Origin: an uncultured Porphyromonadaceae bacterium
GTDB taxonomy: Bacteria > Bacteroidota > Bacteroidia > Bacteroidales > Muribaculaceae
Assembly: GCA_947575235.1 (NCBI GenBank)
Contig: CANPMT010000013.1
Coordinates: 1-48,255, forward strand
Direction: 5' to 3'
DNA length: 48,255 nucleotides
Positions 1 to 8,797 of this stretch are shown here, piece by piece. The position numbers and the translations under genes are program-made. A model generated the notes under the pieces. It worked only from the letters and a program-made list of their open reading frames with translations. It was not told the DNA's origin and ran no database searches. The first letter of the stretch is position 1; each line of letters starts with the position of its first letter.

Positions 1-1
1 C

Positions 2-490
2 GACTTCGCTACCCGCACAGGTTGCGACAGCCTCGCCATCTCGATCGGCACATCTCACGGTGCTTACAAGTTCACTCCCGAGCAGTGCACACGCGACCCC
101 AAGACCGGTCTTCTCGTTCCCCCTCCATTGGCATTCGACGTGCTTGAGGCAGTTGAGGCCAAGCTTCCCGACTTCCCCATCGTGCTCCACGGTTCATCTT
201 CTGTGCCCCAGGAGTATGTTAAGATCATCAACGAGAATGGCGGCAAGCTTCCTGACGCAATCGGCATCCCCGAGGAGCAGCTCCGCAAGGCAGCCAAGAT
301 GGACGTTTGCAAGATCAACATCGACTCAGACAGCCGTCTTGCAATGACTGCAGCTGTTCGCAAGGTATTCGCTGAGAAACCGGGTGAGTTCGACCCCCGC
401 AAGTATCTCGGCCCGGCCCGCGACGAGATGGAGAAACTCTACAAGGAGAAGATCATCAACGTTCTCGGTTCTGACGGCAAGGCTAAATAA
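2..490 (+). CDS. fba: class II fructose-bisphosphate aldolase, C-terminal part (5' end outside window)
   Basis: This cytoplasmic enzyme reversibly cleaves fructose 1,6-bisphosphate into dihydroxyacetone phosphate and glyceraldehyde 3-phosphate in glycolysis and gluconeogenesis. The frame is open from base 2. It begins with a segment containing DSLAISIGTSHGAYKF, typical of the class II glycine/serine-rich phosphate-binding region, followed by LHGSSSVPQ and a KINIDSDSRLAMT segment (NIDSD motif). The C-terminal YLGPARDEMEKLYKEKI is usual for Bacteroidota members. The N-terminal half, with the zinc-binding histidines, lies upstream of the window. The gene is GC-rich, like the backbone at the other end of the window, and is followed at once by a strong terminator. 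It therefore probably marks the chromosomal border of the polysaccharide locus. Family call is secure; completeness cannot be judged. Confidence 0.93.
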   Translation, partial: DFATRTGCDSLAISIGTSHGAYKFTPEQCTRDPKTGLLVPPPLAFDVLEAVEAKLPDFPIVLHGSSSVPQEYVKIINENGGKLPDAIGIPEEQLRKAAKMDVCKINIDSDSRLAMTAAVRKVFAEKPGEFDPRKYLGPARDEMEKLYKEKIINVLGSDGKAK

Positions 491-526
491 TGACAGCCCC
501 GCCGAAAAAGAGATAAAACCAACCCT

Positions 527-560
527 GGAGGGGCATGACTTCATGCCCCTCCTTTATTTT
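527..560 (+). terminator. intrinsic terminator after the aldolase gene
   Basis: Bases 527-538 (GGAGGGGCATGA) pair perfectly with 541-552, giving a 12-bp stem with a minimal loop, followed by the T-rich TTTATTTTAT. It lies 36 bp after the aldolase stop and 12 bp before the next ATG, so it insulates the glycosyltransferase from aldolase transcription. Confidence 0.9.
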
Positions 561-571
561 ATAGACGCACT

Positions 572-1663
572 ATGAAAGTACTTCACATAATCCATTCCTT
601 AGGAGCCGGAGGAGCGCAGAAACTCTTGGCCGACCTGCTTCCCGTAATGAATGCCACGAATGATGTGGAGGTTGAATTGGTGGTGTATCACCTTACCGGC
701 TCAGCCACCGAGCGCCGTTTGCTGGAATCGGGTATAAGAGTCACCTCACTTGACTTGCCGCTCCGTTCCCCCAGAATCATCTCGAGATTACGCCCTTTCA
801 TAAAAGGGGCTGACATAGTGCACGTGCATCTCTTCCCATCCAGCTACATTGTGGCATTGGCCAACCTCGGCATCGGGAAACCGCTTGTTTTTACCGAACA
901 CAGCACCCACAACCGCCGCCGCGATAAAAGTTACTTCCGCCCATTGGAAAGATGGATTTATTCCCGCTATACAAAGGTTGGGTGCATCAGTGATGCGACA
1001 GCTGCAAATCTCACGGAATGGATAGGACGCTCCATCGCTGCGCCACGTGTTGCAGTAATAGAGAATGGCATTGACCTGACAGTCTATCAGAATGCCGAAG
1101 CCGCTCCCGTAAAAGAACTATTCGGGCGAGAAGGGAAACCATTGCTGATGGTGTCACGTTTTGTGCCGGCGAAAGACCAGGCCACCGTAATCAGGGCACT
1201 TCCCTACCTGTCAGACCCGGATATATTCGTGGCGTTTGCCGGCGACGGGGAGACACTTGAAGCACATAGAAAGCTTGTGCAAGAATTAGGATTGGAAAAG
1301 CGTGTGGTGTTCTTGGGCAACCGCGATGATATACCCACCTTGATAAAATCCACCTTCATAGGCATACAGTCATCACATTGGGAGGGATTCGGGCTCACAG
1401 CCGTTGAGATGATGGCAGGAGGCTTGCCGGTCATCGCGTCAGACGTAGACGGACTTCGGCAAGTTGTGGAGGGAGCGGGGATGATTTTCCCTCAAGGTAA
1501 TGAGCAAGCGTTGGCAGACGCAGTCAACAACATCAATAATAACGATGCGTTGCGAACCAGATTAATTACTATGGGTCTATCCAAAGCTCATGCCTATTCC
1601 ATTCTTACCTCTTCGCGAAAGTATTTTCAATTATATACCAAGGTTGTATCAACCTCAATATAG
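572..1663 (+). CDS. glycosyltransferase family 4
   Basis: A 363-residue GT-B retaining glycosyltransferase, probably cytoplasmic and adding one sugar to the lipid-linked repeat unit of the exopolysaccharide. The N-terminus has the glycine-rich HSLGAGGAQ loop near residue 7. The C-terminal nucleotide-sugar domain has the EX7E signature (EGFGLTAVE, around residues 271-279) and the following GLPVIASDVDGL segment. Length is normal for GT4. Its 3' end overlaps the 3' end of the convergent SGNH gene by 37 bp, and its GC content resembles the aldolase side rather than the AT-rich genes that follow, so the last codons may sit on a recombination junction. Donor and acceptor sugars cannot be read from sequence. 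Confidence 0.88.
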   Translation: MKVLHIIHSLGAGGAQKLLADLLPVMNATNDVEVELVVYHLTGSATERRLLESGIRVTSLDLPLRSPRIISRLRPFIKGADIVHVHLFPSSYIVALANLGIGKPLVFTEHSTHNRRRDKSYFRPLERWIYSRYTKVGCISDATAANLTEWIGRSIAAPRVAVIENGIDLTVYQNAEAAPVKELFGREGKPLLMVSRFVPAKDQATVIRALPYLSDPDIFVAFAGDGETLEAHRKLVQELGLEKRVVFLGNRDDIPTLIKSTFIGIQSSHWEGFGLTAVEMMAGGLPVIASDVDGLRQVVEGAGMIFPQGNEQALADAVNNINNNDALRTRLITMGLSKAHAYSILTSSRKYFQLYTKVVSTSI

Positions 1664-2571
1664 TTCAGAGAATCAAATCTCATATCATCCATGATTAAAT
1701 CCATAAAATATTTTGTATAAGCTCTCGCGCCTAAATCGTTCAGATGGAAATTATCGTTAAAGTATTCACTTGCAGGAAGATTTAATCTGAATCGTCTGGC
1801 ATCTACAACTTTAATCCCCATAGAATCGCATATTGCGAATATGGGATTCTCGTTTGACCTTATATAGTATTCCGGAGAGAATGATACAATCAGATTAATG
1901 TTTTTCTTTTTGCATAGAGTAATAATATCTATCAGACACTCTTTTGCAATTTTATTCACTGTAGTATCATCAGCAACTGATTTTTCTTCCAACTCTCGTT
2001 TTTGATGGGAGTTAGACTTCAATGGTATATAACCGTAAGAGTCAGCATTAAAATACTTGAATAAATTCTTTGATAATTGAAAACACTCTGAGTTATATCT
2101 CAACAAATTGCTTATTAGTAAATATTTATTATCCTTGTCAACATTTATCGCAACGTTCTTAATCTCTTCCGAATTTGCGATATAAGGATAGAGTGCTTTA
2201 ACTCTGTTATTAATCTGACCTGACAAATCTTCCGGCAGCAATTCCAAAATCACAGTATTTGGAGTATGATGCTGTAAATAAGCTCTTAAAAGAGCATCAT
2301 GATATGTCAATCCTCGACCATCCTGTCCAAGATTAAAAGCAGAGATACCTAAACTATCATTAATAAACGGTGTGTCATAATGATGTGAGGCCCGGGAGGA
2401 TCCAACAAACAACAACTCCGGTGAAACATCACTCTTGAGTGCATACCCCACTTTGGTACGAGATGATGCTGTAAAAATCGTATTTGCTATATAGCCAAAA
2501 ACAATATCAACACACACCACAGTTATTGTCATAATCAAAAGGGCACAGAATATCTTAACTATTGGCTTCAT
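1627..2571 (-). CDS. SGNH/GDSL-hydrolase-like protein, partner of the MBOAT acyltransferase
   Basis: 314 residues. An N-terminal hydrophobic helix (about residues 5-30) suggests a membrane-anchored protein facing the periplasm. Block I is LLFVGSSRASHHYD near residue 53, with GSSR in place of GDS. Near the C-terminus NDNFHLNDLGARAY supplies the Asp-x-x-His-like block V. Proteins of this type are encoded beside MBOAT acyltransferases and are thought to complete transfer of acyl groups to extracytoplasmic polysaccharide, as with AlgX/AlgJ-like proteins. Its start codon overlaps the MBOAT stop by one base, indicating translational coupling and joint function. AT-rich. The acyl group is probably acetyl, but that is inference. 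Confidence 0.78.
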   Translation of the reverse strand: MKPIVKIFCALLIMTITVVCVDIVFGYIANTIFTASSRTKVGYALKSDVSPELLFVGSSRASHHYDTPFINDSLGISAFNLGQDGRGLTYHDALLRAYLQHHTPNTVILELLPEDLSGQINNRVKALYPYIANSEEIKNVAINVDKDNKYLLISNLLRYNSECFQLSKNLFKYFNADSYGYIPLKSNSHQKRELEEKSVADDTTVNKIAKECLIDIITLCKKKNINLIVSFSPEYYIRSNENPIFAICDSMGIKVVDARRFRLNLPASEYFNDNFHLNDLGARAYTKYFMDLIMDDMRFDSLNYIEVDTTLVYN

Positions 2572-3986
2572 CAGAACTGAAAATATATAAACGAACTTGA
2601 ATCAAACACTCCAAATAACAAGATTACGGCTACAAGTAATCCTGTAGCGCAATTTGACACCACAATATTATTACTGTTCATGAATTTAATTCCCGGCCAG
2701 TACTCATCAATCAAATCCTTTATAAATAACAATAAAACCGCCACCCCTCCATATACTAACGTCATATCTACGAAGGGCATACCTAAATCAGTGCATAATT
2801 TCACAAAAAAGATATGAAGATGATTCACTGATTCCAGTCGAAAAAATACCCAAAGAAAATTCACAATCAGAAATACTAAGAATACCTTTACTAATGAGAA
2901 GGGGTTAAAGCTGCTCACATCCATTTTTTTCTTAGTCCCTCTGGATGCCATTTTTTCTACCGATTGACCAACTCCATGCAATCCTCCCCATAACAAGAAG
3001 TTCCATGCAGCCCCATGCCATAGACCACTTACAAGAAATGTAGCAATCAGATTGAATATATGTTTAGGTTTTGAGACTCTACTTCCTCCCAATGGTATGT
3101 ACACATAATCTCTGAACCAGGAGGAGAGAGATATATGCCAACGACACCAGAATTCCTTAAGACTCGTTGAAAAATAAGGCCGTCTGAAATTATCCATCAA
3201 TCTGATTCCCAACATTCGGGCAGCTCCAATTGCGACTAATGAATAGCCTGCGAAATCACAATATATCTGTATAGTATACAGAAGTGATGCCAAGAAAAGA
3301 GAGCCTCCGTTGTGTTCTGTTATATTTCCATATATAGTGTCTACATATATTCCCAATCTATCTGCCACACACAGTTTCATGAAAAAGCCCCATATCATGG
3401 TTCGCAATCCTCCTATCACATTATCATAACTAAGATTCTCCGGACTTCGCAATTGTGGCAGAAGATGGCTACCTCGCGGAATCGGACCAGATGCGATCTG
3501 TGCGAAGAATCCAATAAAAAGACTCAACATAAAAAAGTTTCTCTCCACTTCATACTGTTTCCGATAAATATCTATGAGATAACCTACTGCAGTGAACGTA
3601 TAGAATGAAATTCCAATTGGCATAAGCAAATCGAATCGCGGCATCTCAATTAAGACACCTAAACTTGATAATACGCCATGTATTGACGATGTGATGAAAT
3701 TGTAATACTTGAATAATCCAAGTGAGGCCAATGGGAGCACACATCCTACTGCACAAATCCATTTCCGGTATCTTTTTGGCTTTCCCTCATCCCCCATCAA
3801 CAGCGCACTCAAATATGTAATCACAGACGTACCCAACAACAGCAATCCATAAATGGGTTGCCAGTTGAGATAGAAATAATACGAAGCTGCCAACAGGAAT
3901 AACCATCGTTTTGTTCGAGGTATGATGTAATTCATCACAACCACGACAACTATGAATACAATAAAATTAATTGAGGTAAAACTCAT
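2571..3986 (-). CDS. MBOAT family O-acyltransferase (AlgI-like)
   Basis: 471 residues, polytopic inner-membrane protein. It has the MBOAT landmarks: MPIGISFYTFTAVGYLID, then FWCRWHISLSSWFRDYVYIP, and the conserved-histidine segment SGLWHGAAWNFLLWGGLHG (around residue 322). The family moves acyl groups across the membrane for O-acylation of cell-surface polymers. The overlapping SGNH gene is the expected second component. Length agrees with AlgI/DltB-type proteins of about 470 residues. Together with the acyltransferase-3 gene at 4026-5075 it predicts an O-acylated exopolysaccharide. Confidence 0.92.
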   Translation of the reverse strand: MSFTSINFIVFIVVVVVMNYIIPRTKRWLFLLAASYYFYLNWQPIYGLLLLGTSVITYLSALLMGDEGKPKRYRKWICAVGCVLPLASLGLFKYYNFITSSIHGVLSSLGVLIEMPRFDLLMPIGISFYTFTAVGYLIDIYRKQYEVERNFFMLSLFIGFFAQIASGPIPRGSHLLPQLRSPENLSYDNVIGGLRTMIWGFFMKLCVADRLGIYVDTIYGNITEHNGGSLFLASLLYTIQIYCDFAGYSLVAIGAARMLGIRLMDNFRRPYFSTSLKEFWCRWHISLSSWFRDYVYIPLGGSRVSKPKHIFNLIATFLVSGLWHGAAWNFLLWGGLHGVGQSVEKMASRGTKKKMDVSSFNPFSLVKVFLVFLIVNFLWVFFRLESVNHLHIFFVKLCTDLGMPFVDMTLVYGGVAVLLLFIKDLIDEYWPGIKFMNSNNIVVSNCATGLLVAVILLFGVFDSSSFIYFQF

Positions 3987-4025
3987 TGGATTGCAGTTAT
4001 ATATATTTATACAAAATCTCAGTCT

Positions 4026-5075
4026 CTAATCTATTTCTGCTTGAAGAAATGGCCTCCTCCTATCTCCAAGCAAATCCTTCTGAGCTGTGATGTAAGGCAA
4101 ATATCTTAGCACTAACGGAATTACGACTGCCATAGCACTAATATTGATTACAAAACATAACAGTTGTACCCACAATTCATTTTCTGTCAATTTCAAACCC
4201 CAGCAAACACCTCGAAGAACGAAATTATTGACAAGTAGATGGGTCACCAGAACCACAATTGAATATCTTCCTAACCAGGATATATAGGGAAGTCTTCCAA
4301 TCATTTTACATAATAGTAAAATAAAGACAATATAAATTATACTAATTCCATACACGCCCAACATATTTCCTTGAATTAATCTATTTGAATAAAATTCAAA
4401 ATGTTGAAATGTATTTGGGAGAAAAGCAAACAGCATTGCCCCTATTAAGGACATACCAAATAAAAATCTTTCAAACTTCTTATTTGCATGTGAATAAAGT
4501 AATGATGTGCGTTTCAACACATACCCTAAATAATAGAAAGGCATGCAACTTAATGAAGATCCGATATAAAGCAGATTACTTACATTATAAAAATTCATAA
4601 TATATCCTACATTAGCCATTAGTACTACGCAAAATAATTGCAGATACCACTTTTTAAACAGCGAATGGACGCAAGCAAACAAGATATTACTCCAGAACAG
4701 ACAAAGCAAAAACCAAATAGGGATATTGAAAATCTCATTTCTGAAAAACACATCAGTAATGGAGTACATTGCCTCGTGGGCAGAATTGGTAAGTAACCTT
4801 CCTACATAGAATACCACATAAGAGATAACATACCAAGCCACAAATGGTATCAAGATTTTGTTAACTTTCCTTATTGTAAAATTCTTTAGTGAACCATAAT
4901 CTTTAAAAAAAAGACCGGACAGACAAAAATACAATGGCATTCTAAGATAACTCAAAAAATCAAGCTTATCATTCAATAAAGGCACTATATGAAGTAAAAC
5001 CACCAAAATAATGCAAACACCTTTTGCTAAATCTATGAATTCTATTCGAGGTTTACTCAATATGTTCTTTTCCAT
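4026..5075 (-). CDS. acyltransferase family 3 (OafA/WecH-like) membrane protein
   Basis: 349 residues with about ten predicted hydrophobic segments. The N-terminus reads FIDLAKGVCIILVVLLH, the family opening with its conserved His in the first helix, followed by LRMPLYFCLSGLFFK. Family members transfer acetyl or other acyl groups from cytoplasmic acyl-CoA to sugars, usually as O-antigen or capsule modification. It lies 39 bp upstream of the MBOAT gene on the same strand, so the three acylation genes probably form one operon. It could also modify a sugar before polymerisation; the acceptor is unknown. Confidence 0.88.
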   Translation of the reverse strand: MEKNILSKPRIEFIDLAKGVCIILVVLLHIVPLLNDKLDFLSYLRMPLYFCLSGLFFKDYGSLKNFTIRKVNKILIPFVAWYVISYVVFYVGRLLTNSAHEAMYSITDVFFRNEIFNIPIWFLLCLFWSNILFACVHSLFKKWYLQLFCVVLMANVGYIMNFYNVSNLLYIGSSLSCMPFYYLGYVLKRTSLLYSHANKKFERFLFGMSLIGAMLFAFLPNTFQHFEFYSNRLIQGNMLGVYGISIIYIVFILLLCKMIGRLPYISWLGRYSIVVLVTHLLVNNFVLRGVCWGLKLTENELWVQLLCFVINISAMAVVIPLVLRYLPYITAQKDLLGDRRRPFLQAEID

Positions 5076-5205
5076 TTAAGTCAGCTTTAATGTTTAAAAT
5101 CTCAATAATTAACGGTATACTCTAATATAATATTATATATCTTGACATGGTTTACACAAATTTGGTCAAAGCTTCAGATCAAAAGAACAAAACTTGACTT
5201 AAAAT

Positions 5206-5236
5206 TTTGTTTCCTCTTAAAAATATATTATTTTTG
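5206..5236 (+). promoter_or_regulatory. Bacteroidota-type promoter for the esterase gene
   Basis: A perfect TAnnTTTG -7 box (TATTTTTG, 5229-5236) lies 19 bp after a TTTG -33 element (5206-5209). Transcription from here starts after the upstream in-frame ATG at 5142, so that start is excluded and an ATG at 5250 or, better, 5265 is favoured. Confidence 0.7.
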
Positions 5237-5264
5237 CACAAAACAACTTATGCAAATCTCCCTT

Positions 5265-6143
5265 ATGAATATCCTTTCTCCACATAAATATTGGCTACGC
5301 TTTTTTTTAACCTTATGGACAACTATTGCTTTCCAAAGTTGCACCAAAGATGAAATATACACGGAAGACTCTATCCCACCTTCTATTAATGAAGGAAGCT
5401 CTAACTCCAATGATACACTTCCATTATCACTTCCAGTAATAATACGACATTATACGAAATTAGAGGAATCTAAAACTCATGCTCAATATAACTGCATCAT
5501 ATTGATGCCAGACTCATCCATCTTGTCTAAGGAGGAAAAAATTCCGGCACTCTATCTTCTACATGGGAAGGATTCTTACTTCACTGGATGGTGTACCCAA
5601 GGTTTTGCTGACACAGCACTCAGCGTATCAATTGCCAAGAAGATTGTTCCACCTATGGCAATAGTAATACCTGAGGCGTTAAACTCTTATTATGTAAATG
5701 GTTATCAAGAAAATGTATTCTACGAAAATTTCTTCTTCCAGAATCTCATTCCTGTTATTGAAGAAAAATATAATATAGGTGGATGCAAAGATAAAAGATG
5801 GATTGCAGGCAATTCAATGGGAGGCTACGGGGCTCTTTATTATTCAATAGAGCACTGCAACTATTTCTCTTTTTGCTATGCAATGAGTGCCCGCCCCACA
5901 GGACCTATGTCTCCAATTGTGCCAAGTATCTTAGATTATACTTCCTATCCACATGATATACTCTTCTATCTTGACATCGGAAAAGCAGATAGTTTCTTAC
6001 AGCAGAACATCGATCTCTATCAAAAGATGCTCGAACATGACTCTCAAGTTTCATTAGAAGTATCTGATGGCAACCACACTTGGTCTTTTTGGAGAAATTC
6101 TATTATAAGATGTTTAAATCAGCTTGGCAAGTTAGAAATTTAA
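5265..6143 (+). CDS. putative esterase, alpha/beta hydrolase lipoprotein
   Basis: 292 residues from ATG 5265, chosen because it follows the promoter and directly opens a lipoprotein signal (MNILSPHKYW, hydrophobic core, Cys26). The residues after Cys, TKDE, resemble the K-(D/E)-(D/E) surface-export signal of Bacteroidota lipoproteins, so the protein is probably surface-exposed. The body is of the esterase-D type: YLLHGKDSYFTGW supplies the oxyanion loop, GNSMGG carries nucleophile Ser184, DIGKAD suggests Asp237 and DGNHTW suggests His271. It plausibly removes ester groups from polysaccharide or feruloyl/acetyl esters. It converges with the next gene, sharing 4 bp. Substrate unknown. Confidence 0.8.
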   Translation: MNILSPHKYWLRFFLTLWTTIAFQSCTKDEIYTEDSIPPSINEGSSNSNDTLPLSLPVIIRHYTKLEESKTHAQYNCIILMPDSSILSKEEKIPALYLLHGKDSYFTGWCTQGFADTALSVSIAKKIVPPMAIVIPEALNSYYVNGYQENVFYENFFFQNLIPVIEEKYNIGGCKDKRWIAGNSMGGYGALYYSIEHCNYFSFCYAMSARPTGPMSPIVPSILDYTSYPHDILFYLDIGKADSFLQQNIDLYQKMLEHDSQVSLEVSDGNHTWSFWRNSIIRCLNQLGKLEI

Positions 6144-7432
6144 TAGCTTAGTATCAAACATCCACCCGGCTCCAAACCAACTTTCCATTCATATCTCCCT
6201 TTTACAAGAGAATGATTATAAGTGCCAAAACAGCAAACCACATCTGCATTACAGTCTAATATCATTTCAAGATTTTGAGCGGAAATCGGACTTTGATTAA
6301 CCAATATCAGATAGTTGATTCCATGACCACACAATTCAGAAATAAGAATTCCCGGAGTGCGAGTCTTAATGGCTGATACATGACCAAACGACGAATTATT
6401 TTGATTCCCATCATAAGCATCATTTCCTATGACTGCATAATCTCTTTGTACCGAATATAAAAACACATCTTTCAAATCTCTTATTTCCTTATTAACCTCC
6501 TGTACAAGCGACCATATCTCCGTACGTTGACCATCCGAATCCACTGGTGCACCTAAATACATTGTACTTTTCGACTCCTCTCTTTGAGCATATGTCCAGT
6601 ATACTATTCCTTTTGCACCCATAGCTAAAGATGTAAAAGCTTCAAATCTAAGCATTCCAAGGGTGGGATTTGGTCGGGTTAGTTTTTTTTGAGGCATAGT
6701 GTATCCTTGGCTTAGACAATATGCCCAAAAGGGTCTATTGGTAGCTTTGGAAATTTTTGAAAAATTTATAAGCGATTCATAAAACCATTTGTAATTCACC
6801 CATAAATCCTCCCCTTGAGCACGTATGGGGTAAACATCAAAACTCCATAGGGCTGGCGTAAATACTTTCTGAAACTCATTTAGGTAGGCCATATAATCCT
6901 TATTCATACCAATGTTAAATTTATCACTTCCAGCAGATTGATTCAAATATACTAAATGTCTACTATCCGCTGTTATTACATCATCATATAATTGAATCAG
7001 ATTGAATTTTCTTTCATTCTGGGGAATAGCTACATCCTCAGGATGCCATAAACCATATCCTGCTTCATCCTTTAGCGCCCACCCCCCTAACGATGGCATA
7101 TTCTTAAAAGAATCAACTAAGCTAAGATAATAAAGTGGAGTAGCGTTACCTTGCGATATTATAGCCTTTATCCCAACTTGCTCACATAGGCTAAGAATGG
7201 ATTTTACGTCAAGAAGAGAACTACATAAGACACAATTGAAACCGCACTCCTTTACTCCTTTAAAATCATCCAAAGTAGGTTTAGTCCACTCAAGATATGG
7301 AGAGGTGGCGATAATTGGAATTTCATCCGGTGTTGGGGAGATATAAGGGAAATTCTGCGTTACTCCGAAAACACTCAGACTTCCTACCAACAAAGATATA
7401 CATAGACTTACAGCATGGAGAATTTGTTTCAT
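6140..7432 (-). CDS. secreted TIM-barrel glycoside-hydrolase-like protein, single-copy relative of the A/B family
   Basis: 430 residues with a cleavable-looking signal peptide (MKQILHAVSLCISLLVGSLSVFG). The mature part begins with a PTPDEIPIIATSP strand, the same beta-1 signature as the six A/B proteins further right. LGGWALKDEAG carries an Asp-Glu pair at the position of a clan-A acid/base, LWSFDVYPIR keeps an Asp, and RFEAFTSLAMGAKGIVYWTY is the family's most conserved segment. A GQRTEIW...VNKEIRDLKDVF region follows, then a C-terminal beta-sandwich-like tail. The family is widespread and uncharacterised in Bacteroidota, often near polysaccharide genes (established knowledge, no family number asserted). 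Unlike its paralogs here, it is clearly exported. Confidence 0.7.
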   Translation of the reverse strand: MKQILHAVSLCISLLVGSLSVFGVTQNFPYISPTPDEIPIIATSPYLEWTKPTLDDFKGVKECGFNCVLCSSLLDVKSILSLCEQVGIKAIISQGNATPLYYLSLVDSFKNMPSLGGWALKDEAGYGLWHPEDVAIPQNERKFNLIQLYDDVITADSRHLVYLNQSAGSDKFNIGMNKDYMAYLNEFQKVFTPALWSFDVYPIRAQGEDLWVNYKWFYESLINFSKISKATNRPFWAYCLSQGYTMPQKKLTRPNPTLGMLRFEAFTSLAMGAKGIVYWTYAQREESKSTMYLGAPVDSDGQRTEIWSLVQEVNKEIRDLKDVFLYSVQRDYAVIGNDAYDGNQNNSSFGHVSAIKTRTPGILISELCGHGINYLILVNQSPISAQNLEMILDCNADVVCCFGTYNHSLVKGRYEWKVGLEPGGCLILSY

Positions 7433-7605
7433 GTTTAAAGAATCATTAGTAATTAATAACTGGTCTTAATAAGAAATACAACTAAAACTGAAAAAAGTTT
7501 AACTGCTCTCAAAAAAAGTTATTAAATATTTGTTCAGTCCAAAAAAATATGTTTATTTTGTGAATCACTTTTCAATGCAAAAAGTATAATCTTTAATAAC
7601 CGGAT

Positions 7606-8790
7606 ATGGACAATAAAAAACTACATATTACATTCCTCAGTCAATTACCTGTTCTTCCCAATTGTGGAGGGATAGAAAGAGTTTCTCATTTACTTGCTGA
7701 ACAGTTCTCACGAAATCATGTTACTGTTTCATTTGCGCATACCGAACTCTCTAAAGATGCTAATCCTATCTCAGAAAGCAATCAAAATTTCTTCCCTCAT
7801 AACAATCCTGATTCATCTGATGATTTTAAAGCTTTCCTAAAAACATATCAAGTTGACTTGGTAATAAACCAGAATCTTGCTCCCTCTAATTATCCCTTTT
7901 TAGCAGCTGCAAAATCCGTTGGTGTTAAGGTGATTTCTGTCCTTCACAATCGACCTTTCCCATACAACGGCTATGAACGAAAAGCTAAACTTATTACTCC
8001 TGCGAATTCTTGGACGACCAAGATATTGAAACTATTTGGTATATTATTTCCAAGTATCTATGGTATTTTCAGAGATAGATATGACCGAAAGAATTATATG
8101 AACATAATGACCTATTCTGACAAATTATATCTTTTGTCTGACCGTTTCATTCCAAGGATTCTTCAGCACGCCCCTGCATTACAAAGGGAAAAATTAGATT
8201 CGATAAATAATCCAAATACATTTTCTTTAACGAATAAGGATATATCTAAAGAAAAATTGGTCATTTGGGTAGGAAGATTGAGCGACCCACAAAAAAATGG
8301 CATTGATTTTATTAAGGTTTGGAAACAATTCCACCAACAACATCCTGATTGGAAGGCTTTCATGCTCGGAGAAGGGCCTGAACGCAAGAAGTATGAGAAA
8401 GTCATTAAATCAAATGATATTCATAACCTCACTATGTTGGGCAATCGCCAAGACATTCAATCATTTTATACTAAAGCTCAATTTTTATGCATGACATCTC
8501 TCTATGAAGGATGGCCTATGGTCTTGTCTGAGGCCATGGCGAATGAATGTGTACCTGTTCTTTTTGACACATTTGAATCCGCTCACGATTTAATCTCAAA
8601 CGGAACTTCCGGTCTTATACTAAAACCCTTCAGTACTTCCAATATGGCTAATGAAATGAGTAGTATTATAAGGCAGCCGCATAAACTTGAAGCTATGCAA
8701 AAAGCAGCAAAATTAGCCATTGAAAATTTTACGCCAGAAAAGATCGCATCTATTTGGCTAAAAAAAATCAATGAACTTCTTAACCCCTAA
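7606..8790 (+). CDS. glycosyltransferase family 4
   Basis: 394 residues, AT-rich. The N-terminal Rossmann-like domain starts with ITFLSQLPVLPNCGGIERV, the GT4 acceptor-side glycine loop. The donor domain has VIWVGRLSDPQKNG near residue 222 and the EX7E motif in YEGWPMVLSEAM (around residues 300-310). It is a retaining cytoplasmic glycosyltransferase that probably elongates the repeat unit polymerised by the convergent EpsG-like protein, whose stop codon lies 8 bp away. Sugar specificity cannot be predicted. Confidence 0.9.
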   Translation: MDNKKLHITFLSQLPVLPNCGGIERVSHLLAEQFSRNHVTVSFAHTELSKDANPISESNQNFFPHNNPDSSDDFKAFLKTYQVDLVINQNLAPSNYPFLAAAKSVGVKVISVLHNRPFPYNGYERKAKLITPANSWTTKILKLFGILFPSIYGIFRDRYDRKNYMNIMTYSDKLYLLSDRFIPRILQHAPALQREKLDSINNPNTFSLTNKDISKEKLVIWVGRLSDPQKNGIDFIKVWKQFHQQHPDWKAFMLGEGPERKKYEKVIKSNDIHNLTMLGNRQDIQSFYTKAQFLCMTSLYEGWPMVLSEAMANECVPVLFDTFESAHDLISNGTSGLILKPFSTSNMANEMSSIIRQPHKLEAMQKAAKLAIENFTPEKIASIWLKKINELLNP

Positions 8791-8797
8791 AATTTCA

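Noticed and set aside
5142..5264. Longer start for the esterase lipoprotein
   Set aside because: The perfect promoter at 5206-5236 lies inside it, and the extension would bury the lipoprotein signal.
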